From: JAZKSG01 sp036626215
Lineage (GTDB): Archaea > Thermoplasmatota > E2 > DHVEG-1
Assembly: GCA_036626215.1 (NCBI GenBank)
Contig: JAZKSG010000037.1
Span: 1 to 12,157, forward strand
Direction of reading: 5' to 3'
Length of the DNA: 12,157 nucleotides
A program made the translations under genes and the position numbers. Shown here in pieces: positions 1 through 6,556 of the stretch; the first letter of the stretch is position 1; every line of letters begins with the position of its first letter. The notes beneath the pieces were generated by a model, which saw only the letters and a list, made by a program, of their open reading frames with translations, had not been told where the DNA came from and did not search any database.

Positions 1-1088
1 ACCGCTGTCCATCCATTATCATGAGCCATTTTTATAGCGTTAAGTGTCTCAGTTACGGTCCCAATCTGGTTTAACTTTATTAAAACCGAGTTTGCAGCAT
101 CCATCTCTATCCCTTTTTTAATCCTCTCTGTGTTAGTTACAAACAAGTCGTCCCCAACTATTTGTACCTCAGTACCTATTTTTTCTGTTAGCTCAGCCCA
201 GTTATCCCAGTCATCTTCAGCAAGACCATCTTCTATACTGATGATAGGATATTTTTCACATAGCTGCACGTAGAAATCTATCATCTCTCCGCCGCTATAT
301 GATTTGTCACCTATTTTGTATGTTCCATCATAGAAAAACTCGCTTGATGCAGGGTCTAAAGCAATTTTTAACTGATCTTTATAACCTGCTTCCTCAGCAG
401 CTTTTAACATAATTTCTAAACGATCGTCAATAGTTTCGAGTTGAGTAGGAGCAAAACCTCCTTCATCCCCTATAAGGATACCGGCGGCTCCATACTTTTC
501 TTTAAGAAGATTTTTGAGATGATGATACACCTCTGAAATCATCCGAATTCCTTCCGAATAAGTTTTTGCTCCAGTAGGCATATACATATGTTCCTGTATA
601 GAGTTTTCTTGACCTGCGTGTTTACCACCATTTATAACATTTGACATAGGTACAGGCAGCATATGAGGTATAACACCAAATAAAGCACCAATGTATTGAT
701 ATAACGGCAGATTTTTTGAAGCTGCTCCTGCTTTTGTTATCGCCATAGATACTGGCAGTATTGCATTTGCTCCAAAGTTTCCTTTATTATCTGTTCCATC
801 AAGTTTTAAAATAATATTGTCAAGGGTTTCTTGATGACTACAATCCATACCTACAAGTTTCGGAGCGATTTCTTCATTTACATTTTTTACTGCTTTCAGA
901 ACTCCTTTCCCGAGGTATCTAGATTTATCTTTATCACGCAACTCTAAAGCTTCATGTCTACCGGCACTTGCTCCACTAGGAACCATAGCTCGGAATAAAC
1001 CATTCTCTGTTACTACATCTGCCTCTACAGTAGGGGTACCTCTGGAATCTAAAACCTCACGGGCTTTTATTTTGGTAATTTCAGACAT
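1..1088 (-). CDS. eno: Enolase (phosphopyruvate hydratase), 3' end beyond window
   Basis: Cytoplasmic enolase interconverts 2-phosphoglycerate and phosphoenolpyruvate in glycolysis and gluconeogenesis. My translation of the minus strand from the ATG at 1088 is open to the window edge for 362 residues; the family is about 420-430 long, so roughly the last 60 residues are missing. The N-terminal domain has the substrate loop SGASAG at 38-43 (often SGASTG in the family). NGGKHAG at 153-159 carries the phosphate-site His157. GDEGGF at 207-212 carries the acid/base Glu209. The magnesium ligands are Asp245, Glu286 (SIEDGL) and Asp313 (GDDLF), and the catalytic base is Lys338 (IKLNQIG), so the active site is complete. 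A weak GGAG lies 13 nt before the ATG. In many archaea eno sits behind rpoN and rpoK; here it is the first gene of its transcript, divergent from topA. Identity is certain; only the end is unknown. Confidence 0.97.
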   Translation of the reverse strand, partial: MSEITKIKAREVLDSRGTPTVEADVVTENGLFRAMVPSGASAGRHEALELRDKDKSRYLGKGVLKAVKNVNEEIAPKLVGMDCSHQETLDNIILKLDGTDNKGNFGANAILPVSMAITKAGAASKNLPLYQYIGALFGVIPHMLPVPMSNVINGGKHAGQENSIQEHMYMPTGAKTYSEGIRMISEVYHHLKNLLKEKYGAAGILIGDEGGFAPTQLETIDDRLEIMLKAAEEAGYKDQLKIALDPASSEFFYDGTYKIGDKSYSGGEMIDFYVQLCEKYPIISIEDGLAEDDWDNWAELTEKIGTEVQIVGDDLFVTNTERIKKGIEMDAANSVLIKLNQIGTVTETLNAIKMAHDNGWTA

Positions 1089-1286
1089 ATGCTTTCTTGT
1101 TCTCCAATATCCTCTTTCTATCTTTTATGCTTTTTGAATAGAGGGAAAGTGGGTATAAACAAAGTTGTTAATAAAACTTTAAAAATATATACAGCTTTTT
1201 CCAAATTTTTTTGCGTAAAATAATTATAGATGCTTTCTATGTTTTGCAGAACACGAAAGATTACTTATCGGGTTATTGAATAAAAA
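1089..1286. promoter_or_regulatory. Divergent promoter region between eno and topA
   Basis: This very AT-rich spacer separates two divergently transcribed genes, so it should hold two archaeal promoters. Toward topA, TATA-like stretches occur at 1178-1191 (TTTAAAAATATATA) and at about 1217-1229 (TAAAATAATTATA); the second would give a leader of about 40 nt. Toward eno, the minus strand has TTTATA around 1153-1158 and GCATAAAAG around 1124-1132. No clear Shine-Dalgarno precedes topA. The individual boxes are inferred from composition alone, and AT-rich DNA produces such matches by chance. That the region contains promoters follows from the gene layout. Confidence 0.45.
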
Positions 1287-3314
1287 ATGAAACTTGTAAT
1301 ATGTGAAAAAAATATTGCTGCCAGAAGAATTGCGTATATACTTTCTGGAGGAAATTCAAAAAGAAAGAGAATAGGTAGAGCACCTGTTTATCATTTTACT
1401 AAAGATGGTGAAACTTGGAAAGTCGTTGGTTTAAGAGGACATATTCTAAATTTGGATTACCCTAAAAAGTACAACCGGTGGAAAAAAACAGATCCAAAAG
1501 AATTAATCAACATTGAACCACGGAAAAAAGTGAGTAATAAAGCCATTGCTAATGCTTTAAAAAATATCTCTGATAAAAACCCTTTCATAATAGTGGCTAC
1601 AGACTATGACCGTGAGGGAGAACTCATCGGTGTAGAAGTAGTTGATATGATTAGGGATTATAATGAAAACATTGAGGAAATTAGTAGAGCTAAATTTAGC
1701 TCTATAACTGGTGGTGAAATAAAAAAGGCTTTCGCTAAGTTAGCTGATGTTGACTATAATCTTTCTGCTGCAGGAGAGTCCCGTCAGATAATAGATCTTG
1801 TATGGGGTGCTGTTTTAACTCGTTTTATTTCTCTTGCCGCCAGTCGTTTCGGTAAAAATTTTCTTTCTATCGGCAGAGTTCAATCACCCACTCTTTCTAT
1901 CTTAGTTGAAAGAGAACGAGAGATTGAAAACTTTGAGCCCACACCATTCTGGAAGCTTTTAGCGGTTTTAAATAAAGGAAAAATCTTCTCTGCAAAACAT
2001 ATACATGGTCGTTTTTGGGAGAGAGAAGAACCAAAAAAAATTCTGAATAGAGTTGAAGATTGCGAAAAAACTCGTGTCAAAAAACTTGACAAAAAAATGG
2101 TTAATGAACGCCCTCCTTCTCCTTTTAACACCACTTCTTTCCTTCGTGCTGCATCATATATGGGTGTTTCTTCTTCAAAAGCAATGCAGACTGCTGAAAA
2201 ATTGTATATGTCTGGTTTCATCTCTTATCCGCGTACAGATAACACGGTTTATCCTTATTCTCTAAATATTAAAGGTATCTTGAAGAAACTTTCTAAAAGC
2301 AAATTTTCAAAAGAGGTAGAGATTGTAGAAAACAATAGAAGAAAATATCCTACACGTGGTAAGAAGAAAACTACGGATCATCCTCCTATTCATCCAGTTG
2401 GTGTTCCTAAAAAATCTTTAAAGGGCGATAAGAAAAAGATTTATGAGCTAATTGTAAGGCGTTTTCTGTCTACACTTACTGATGACGCAGTTTCTGAAGT
2501 TATAGATGTTGTTTTTGACATTGATGGTGAAGATTTTGAAACTAAAGGTTATAAAATTGTTGAACCAAAGTGGAAAGATATTTATTTTTATTTTAAGAGT
2601 AAAGAACAACTTCTTCCGGAGTTATCTGAAGGAGAGATGGTTAATGTTTCTCGTGTTAAAATGGTTAAAGAAGAAACTAAACCTCCTAAACGCTACACAC
2701 AGGGTTCGTTGATAGCGAAGATGGAGAATCTTGATTTAGGTACTAAATCCACCCGTCACGACATAATAAACAAGCTTAATCGTCGTAATTATATCACTCT
2801 CTCCCCACTTTCCCCTACTCCTATTGGGAAAGCAGTGGTAGATGCCTTGGAGGGTTGCAGAGTGATTAATCCAGAGATGACTGCTACTTTGGAGAAAGAT
2901 ATGAATCTTATAGCTGAAGGCAAAAAGACTTTAGAGGATACCATTCAAGAATCAAGGGAGATGTTGGAGGAAGTAGTTGAAGAGTTAGAGGGTGATAAGG
3001 ATAAAATCCGGGAGAACATTCAGAAAGCCGAACGTAAACAAAATGTGATTGCTGAATGCCCGAGATGCGGAGAGGATTTAGTTATCCGTAGATCACGTAA
3101 AGGTAAACGGTTTGTAGGATGTAGTGGTTATCCTGATTGTAAAAATACTTATCCTCTTCCACAAAAAGGCGGCGTTGTTAAAACAGGTGAAACCTGTAAA
3201 GAATGTGATACGCCAAAAGTAAAAATTCTTAAAAAGGGACGTAGACCCTGGGTGATTTGCCTTAATCCTGACTGTCCTGGTAAGAAACAAAACAAAAAAT
3301 CTGGAAAAAAATAG
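1287..3314 (+). CDS. topA: DNA topoisomerase I, type IA, archaeal
   Basis: The 675-residue enzyme relaxes negatively supercoiled DNA by cutting one strand and passing the other. The N-terminal Toprim domain has the catalytic Glu7 (VICEKN) and the metal motif DYDREGE at 106-112. GRVQSPTL at 196-203 is a family signature. The active-site tyrosine is Tyr314 in FISYPRTD (311-318). TKSTRHDIINKL around 487-498 is the conserved late motif of the core. Two zinc ribbons close the protein: Cys591, Cys594, Cys612 and Cys618, then Cys637, Cys640, Cys658 and Cys663, before a lysine-rich tail. The length fits archaeal homologues, and there is no helicase domain, so it is not reverse gyrase. It is the only plus-strand protein gene in the window, divergent from eno and ending 8 nt from the end of convergent mtnA. 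The ATG at 1287 fits the usual N-terminus (MKLVICEK), although no strong ribosome binding site precedes it. Confidence 0.96.
   Translation: MKLVICEKNIAARRIAYILSGGNSKRKRIGRAPVYHFTKDGETWKVVGLRGHILNLDYPKKYNRWKKTDPKELINIEPRKKVSNKAIANALKNISDKNPFIIVATDYDREGELIGVEVVDMIRDYNENIEEISRAKFSSITGGEIKKAFAKLADVDYNLSAAGESRQIIDLVWGAVLTRFISLAASRFGKNFLSIGRVQSPTLSILVEREREIENFEPTPFWKLLAVLNKGKIFSAKHIHGRFWEREEPKKILNRVEDCEKTRVKKLDKKMVNERPPSPFNTTSFLRAASYMGVSSSKAMQTAEKLYMSGFISYPRTDNTVYPYSLNIKGILKKLSKSKFSKEVEIVENNRRKYPTRGKKKTTDHPPIHPVGVPKKSLKGDKKKIYELIVRRFLSTLTDDAVSEVIDVVFDIDGEDFETKGYKIVEPKWKDIYFYFKSKEQLLPELSEGEMVNVSRVKMVKEETKPPKRYTQGSLIAKMENLDLGTKSTRHDIINKLNRRNYITLSPLSPTPIGKAVVDALEGCRVINPEMTATLEKDMNLIAEGKKTLEDTIQESREMLEEVVEELEGDKDKIRENIQKAERKQNVIAECPRCGEDLVIRRSRKGKRFVGCSGYPDCKNTYPLPQKGGVVKTGETCKECDTPKVKILKKGRRPWVICLNPDCPGKKQNKKSGKK
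3294..3311 (-). terminator. Possible T-run terminator for the mtnA unit
   Basis: Archaeal RNA polymerase often stops at oligo-T runs. Read on the minus strand just past the mtnA stop, there is a T7 run (3305-3311) and then a T6 run (3294-3299). Both lie antisense to the lysine codons at the end of topA. The 8-nt gap between the two genes leaves no room for a terminator outside coding sequence. The T-runs are seen; the function is inferred. Confidence 0.3.
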
Positions 3315-3322
3315 GGTTAGAA

Positions 3323-4276
3323 TTATATCCTTTTAAATCCTTTTTCTGTTATAAAACCAGTTACAAATCTGTTTGGTGTAACATCAAAAGCAGGATTTTT
3401 TACATCTGAAGAATTTGGTACAAATCTTTTCTTGTTGATATGAGTTATTTCTTTTTTATCTCTCTCTTCTATCTCTATCATTTCACCATTTCCTATTGAT
3501 TTGTCAAAGGTACTTATTGGGGCCGCTACATAAAAAGGGATATTGTTTTCTTTAGCCAACACTGCTTTTTCATATGTACCAATTTTGTTGGCAAAGTCAC
3601 CGTTTTCTGCTATCCGATCAGCACCAGTGATAACCATATCTATCTCTCCTTTCTCCATATAGTAGCCAGCTGCGTTGTCAACTATATAGGTATGAGGTAT
3701 TCCCTCCTGCGTCAACTCCCAATCTGTTAACAGACCTTGACATCGTGGTCTTGTTTCATCTACATATACAAAAATTTTTTTTCCTTTCTCATGCGCTATA
3801 CGTATTGGAGAGAGAGCTGTTCCATAGTCAACTGTTGCTAATGCCCCTGCGTTACAGTGTGTTAAAATTTTAGAGTTATCTTCGATTATTTTTTCACCAT
3901 TCTCCCCGATTTTTCTACACCTCTCTATTATATCTTCTACATATTGGTTTGCAGATTCAACAGGATCTTCCCCAGTTTCAATTTTGTTTAACATGTATTC
4001 TATCGCATAGAATAAGTCGTATGCCGTTGGACGAGTTTTTCTAAGCTTTTCAGCAGTCTCCTCAAGATTTTTACAGCCTAAAACCATCCCGTATGCTGCA
4101 GCTGCTCCTATAGCGGGTGCTCCTCTTACAACCATTTCTTTGATTGCAAAAGATACCTTCTCTACATTTTCTGCCTTGAAAATCTGTATATTGTATGGTA
4201 GTTTTCTTTGATCTATAAAATGTACTATGTCATCTTGAAACCATAATGCTTTTTTGTTTTCACCGTTGATTTTCAT
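3323..4276 (-). CDS. mtnA: aIF-2B-like sugar-phosphate isomerase, probably methylthioribose-1-phosphate isomerase
   Basis: The 317-residue protein belongs to the MtnA/eIF2B-alpha family. Family members open an aldose 1-phosphate ring to a ketose: methylthioribose-1-P (or 5-deoxyribose-1-P) to its ribulose form in salvage of S-adenosylmethionine by-products, or ribose-1,5-bisphosphate to ribulose-1,5-bisphosphate. Signatures are VRGAPAIGAAAAYG at 50-63, HCNAGALAT at 140-148 with the likely catalytic Cys141, DETRPRCQG at 173-181, ITGADRI with Asp220, NGDFANKIGTY at 225-235, and NPAFDVTP at 294-301 near the end. DETRPxxQG followed by LTDWEL reads most like MtnA, but I cannot exclude the ribose-bisphosphate isomerase branch by eye. 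It starts 3 nt after the stop of the upstream aldolase-like gene, with GAGAGG inside that gene as a possible binding site, so the two are probably co-translated. It is not a true translation initiation factor, despite common annotation. Confidence 0.85.
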   Translation of the reverse strand: MKINGENKKALWFQDDIVHFIDQRKLPYNIQIFKAENVEKVSFAIKEMVVRGAPAIGAAAAYGMVLGCKNLEETAEKLRKTRPTAYDLFYAIEYMLNKIETGEDPVESANQYVEDIIERCRKIGENGEKIIEDNSKILTHCNAGALATVDYGTALSPIRIAHEKGKKIFVYVDETRPRCQGLLTDWELTQEGIPHTYIVDNAAGYYMEKGEIDMVITGADRIAENGDFANKIGTYEKAVLAKENNIPFYVAAPISTFDKSIGNGEMIEIEERDKKEITHINKKRFVPNSSDVKNPAFDVTPNRFVTGFITEKGFKRI

Positions 4277-4279
4277 AGA

Positions 4280-4846
4280 CTATTTTTTCCTCTCAAAAAT
4301 TCTATTCTTGATTTCATCTAAACTTTTTCCGGCTAACATAACGCTTTGTTTATTAATTAAAACACCTGGTTTTTCTCTTAGATGAGTCAATATTTCTTTG
4401 GAAATCTCCAATGTTTTATATATGTTTTTTTCAACCTCAGGTAGTTTTTTTAAATATTTTTCAACAAGTTTTTCGTCTGTTATCTGAACCACTGCGTTTA
4501 TATCTTTTTTTGCATTTTGGATTATCCAATGTATCGGCGTTTCCACCTCTGGTTCCTTCGGACCAATAGTTAATAGTGCTTTTCTTGCAGGGTCATAATC
4601 TACTATCTCCACGAATTCCTCTCTGTTCAATTCTTCTGTATCTAACTTTTTAGTATGGGATAGCATCCTTCGTCCATATCTTAGACTAATCAGGATTTTA
4701 TCTTTATCAGCTATATCTTGTTCATCCATTTGTTTAATAAATTGTACTATATCTGGTATAAGGGGAGAGTTACTCTCTTCTTTTGAAGAATAAAAAGTTT
4801 CAAATCTTAGTTTTTTAATTAATTCGTCATCTTTCATTTCTTCCAC
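4280..4846 (-). CDS. Class II aldolase/adducin-fold protein lacking the zinc histidines
   Basis: This 188-residue protein resembles the FucA/AraD class II aldolase fold but looks altered at the active site. ISLRYGRRMLS (53-63) followed by EELNREEFVEIVDYD matches the family's N-terminal strand region. EVETPIHW at 100-107 matches the catalytic S-E-x3-H segment and keeps Glu102 and His106. NAVVQIT at 117-123 stands where the family has AVVHxH, so both zinc histidines are Gln121 and Thr123. GVLINKQSVMLAGKSLDE at 161-178 matches GvLLrnHGvvvvGkdleE, with the third zinc histidine replaced by Gln167. The alignment was done by eye from family knowledge. The gene lies 3 nt upstream of mtnA; class II aldolases act after MtnA in methylthioribose or 5-deoxyribose salvage, so a linked role is plausible, but function is unknown. 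The first codon here is GTG at 4846, with GGAAGG 12 nt before it; an in-frame ATG at 4837 is an equally possible start. Confidence 0.7.
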   Translation of the reverse strand: MEEMKDDELIKKLRFETFYSSKEESNSPLIPDIVQFIKQMDEQDIADKDKILISLRYGRRMLSHTKKLDTEELNREEFVEIVDYDPARKALLTIGPKEPEVETPIHWIIQNAKKDINAVVQITDEKLVEKYLKKLPEVEKNIYKTLEISKEILTHLREKPGVLINKQSVMLAGKSLDEIKNRIFERKK

Positions 4847-4907
4847 AGCAGCTGTAAACCTTCCAGGTTTTTTTATTTTTGGCTTTTCTCATATATCTAT
4901 TTCTAAT

Positions 4908-4949
4908 AAAAAAACACTACGAATAAAGTGGAAGTTGTTACTCTTCCAT
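4908..4949 (-). terminator. Hairpin plus T-run after the endonuclease-V-like gene
   Basis: On the minus strand a 6-bp stem (TGGAAG at 4948-4943 pairing with CTTCCA at 4934-4929, 8-nt loop) is followed, about 14 nt on, by a T7 run at 4914-4908. It lies between the endonuclease-V-like gene and the aldolase-like gene and could end the first transcript. The spacing between stem and T-run is loose, so the T-run alone may be the effective signal. Confidence 0.35.
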
Positions 4950-4960
4950 AAAAAATATTG

Positions 4961-5290
4961 TTAGATTTTACATTTACATTTTTTATCTTTTAATATCTGC
5001 TCTTGTTTTTCAATAGAATCTATATAACAATTTTGTTTTTCTTTTCCAACTGCTTTCTTAACATTAAGAGAGCTTTTATGTTTATAGCCTCTTTCTTTCA
5101 TTTCTTTTACTTGTTGTTTATGTCTGTTGTATAAAGCTTTTAGTTTTCCTCTCCAACGGAGTGTTTCGGGATGGTTTGAATATCCTTTTTTGTTTTCTGT
5201 AATAATATTCCATATTGCATGAAGCTCTCTGTGTTCGCCAAGGAGATGTTTATCGCATAGTTTTTCTGCGGGTATATCCCATATCCTCAT
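4961..5290 (-). CDS. T4 endonuclease V-like (pyrimidine dimer glycosylase family) protein
   Basis: The 109-residue protein resembles the small pyrimidine-dimer DNA glycosylase family (T4 DenV type), which cleaves the glycosyl bond at UV photoproducts and nicks the strand. The block KLCDKHLLGEHRELHAIW (10-27) aligns without gaps to T4 LADQHLMAEYREL. It keeps His15, Arg21 and Glu22, the equivalents of T4 His16, Arg22 and the catalytic Glu23. YSNHPETLRWRGKLKALYNRH (about 37-57) is the conserved middle helix region. The T4 nucleophile, the amino group of Thr2 after Met removal, has no match: residue 1 aligns with Thr2 and residue 2 (Arg) with Arg3. An in-frame TAA two codons upstream of the ATG excludes a longer start. 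The C-terminus is lysine-rich and ends with CKCKI; the protein is shorter than T4 DenV (138). It follows tRNA-Ser. The family is fairly clear; activity is uncertain. Confidence 0.75.
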   Translation of the reverse strand: MRIWDIPAEKLCDKHLLGEHRELHAIWNIITENKKGYSNHPETLRWRGKLKALYNRHKQQVKEMKERGYKHKSSLNVKKAVGKEKQNCYIDSIEKQEQILKDKKCKCKI

Positions 5291-5356
5291 GTTTTAACCT
5301 TTTTTCTAAGTCTTTTTACAAAATCTGATATGTTTCTTTTCATTCGAAATATGATA

Positions 5357-5388
5357 GTATAGCTTTTCCACCTTTGAAAATACTATAC
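5357..5388 (-). repeat. Imperfect palindrome abutting the tRNA-Ser 3' end
   Basis: On the minus strand GTATAG (5388-5383) pairs with CTATAC (5362-5357), and TTTTC (5380-5376) pairs with GAAAA (5368-5364). A 2-nt bulge faces a 1-nt bulge, and the loop is 7 nt (AAAGGTG). The stem begins on the discriminator base of tRNA-Ser. No T-run follows directly, so it is not a classical terminator. It could be a 3'-processing signal, a transcript-end structure or a protein binding site. Confidence 0.5.
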
Positions 5389-5475
5389 GCCGGGGGGGAG
5401 ATTTGAACTCCCGAGAGACACAAAGGTCTCACGAGCTCTCCAGGCTCGCGCCGTACCAGGCTGGGCCACCCCGGC
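5388..5475 (-). tRNA. tRNA-Ser (anticodon GGA)
   Basis: This is a complete 88-nt class II tRNA. The acceptor strands GCCGGGG and CCCCGGC pair over all seven positions. The D-stem is GCC/GGC with AGCCTGGTAC in the loop region. The anticodon stem CGAGC/GCTCG encloses the loop CTGGAGA, giving anticodon GGA for serine codons UCC and UCU. A long variable arm (GAGAC, loop CTTTGT, GTCTC) is the serine hallmark. The T-arm is GGGAG TTCAAAT CTCCC. The discriminator is G, as expected for tRNA-Ser, and no CCA is encoded. It begins 41 nt after the cbf5 stop in the same direction, so it may be cut from the cbf5 transcript or have its own promoter; no convincing TATA box is visible at the right distance. 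Confidence 0.96.
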
Positions 5476-5516
5476 AATAGATAAAACATAGAGATAAGGA
5501 AAAGGACAAGTTGTTT

Positions 5517-6512
5517 TTAAGATTTTTTCCAGATGGGGGGATAAGTACCTTTTTTCATCAAAACACGTTCAACATCGGCACAAATCCCATTATCTTTCTC
5601 AACTATCTCTTTAGTTTTCATCAACGAATTCATCAAAGCTACAACCTCGCCTTTCAAAGTCATAACCGCTATTTCATCACCTTTCTCTATCTCTTCATCT
5701 ACTTCTGCTACTCCAGGTATAGCTAGATCTGCACCATGACAAATTGCGTCTACAGCAGAATCCCGAACCACAATTTTGGGTAGATGCTCTACTGTTTTCT
5801 CTACGGGTTGCAAAATAGAACGCAACATTTTTTCTTCATTGTTTTCTTTCCAAAAAACCATACTGTCTTTTAGATCCTGTAGAAACACGGTTTCATCTTC
5901 GTGTATCAAACCAACTCGTGTACGCCTCAACTCAGATAGATGGGCACCGACACCAAGTTTTTTCCCTATATCGGTACAGAGAGCCCTAACGTAAGTTCCT
6001 GATTCACAGCCTACTCGAAACAAAACATTTCTACCTTTTTTTTCCAGTATATCTAAATAATAAACTGTTCTCTCCCTTTTTCTCCTTTTAACCGCTGAGC
6101 GAACAGGAGGCATTTGAACAATTTTCCCAACAAATTTTTTTGAAATCTCTAAAACTTTTTTCTTATCTACCTCACCATGAACAGACATTACACCAACATA
6201 TTCTTTACCTGCAGGAAGAAGAGCCTGCAGCGATTTAGTAGCATAACCAACACCTATCGGTAAAACACCTGTTGCATTCGGATCAAGTGTACCAGCATGT
6301 CCTAATTTTTCTACATCAAGAATTTTTTTAACCCAACTGTCAACCTGATGAGAAGTCGGACCCTGAGGCTTATCCAAAAAAATTAGGCAATTATCAAGTA
6401 ATTCCTCTATCCTTCTTTCCTCTGGTTTTTTACCATAGTTTGGATTAGTTTTTACTTCTGCTTTGATGACACGCCGGCGGGTTTTATCACAGGGTAATTT
6501 TTCTTTTCTCAT
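5517..6512 (-). CDS. cbf5: Archaeal Cbf5, rRNA/tRNA pseudouridine synthase
   Basis: The 331-residue catalytic subunit of the archaeal H/ACA ribonucleoprotein makes pseudouridine in rRNA under guide RNA control and can act on tRNA position 55. The TruB-type catalytic domain includes LDKPQGPTSHQV (46-57) and the active-site loop GHAGTLDPNATGVLPIGVG at 71-89, with the catalytic Asp77. KEY at 103-105 supplies the stacking tyrosine, and GTYVRALCTDIG at 172-183 is the late family motif. A PUA domain covers about 245-320 (KIVVRDSAVDAICHGADL onward), as in other archaeal and eukaryotic Cbf5 proteins. The N-terminal extension of about 40 basic and acidic residues is also typical. It follows cmk after 44 nt and precedes tRNA-Ser. 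No Shine-Dalgarno is seen before the ATG, so translation may be leaderless or coupled. Confidence 0.96.
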   Translation of the reverse strand: MRKEKLPCDKTRRRVIKAEVKTNPNYGKKPEERRIEELLDNCLIFLDKPQGPTSHQVDSWVKKILDVEKLGHAGTLDPNATGVLPIGVGYATKSLQALLPAGKEYVGVMSVHGEVDKKKVLEISKKFVGKIVQMPPVRSAVKRRKRERTVYYLDILEKKGRNVLFRVGCESGTYVRALCTDIGKKLGVGAHLSELRRTRVGLIHEDETVFLQDLKDSMVFWKENNEEKMLRSILQPVEKTVEHLPKIVVRDSAVDAICHGADLAIPGVAEVDEEIEKGDEIAVMTLKGEVVALMNSLMKTKEIVEKDNGICADVERVLMKKGTYPPIWKKS

Positions 6513-6556
6513 AATTGGAAAACAACTTATTGATAAAAAAACAGTTTTAAAATATT

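Noticed and set aside
1880..2221. Open frame of 113 codons on the minus strand
   Set aside because: It lies wholly antisense to the conserved topA core and has no family resemblance or ribosome binding site.
5392..5398. Run of seven G residues, considered as a possible sequencing error or regulatory G-tract
   Set aside because: It is fully explained by the tRNA-Ser acceptor (four) and T-stem (three) pairing.
5511..5726. Open frame of 71 codons on the plus strand
   Set aside because: It is antisense to the PUA domain of cbf5 and low in complexity; it is a shadow frame.
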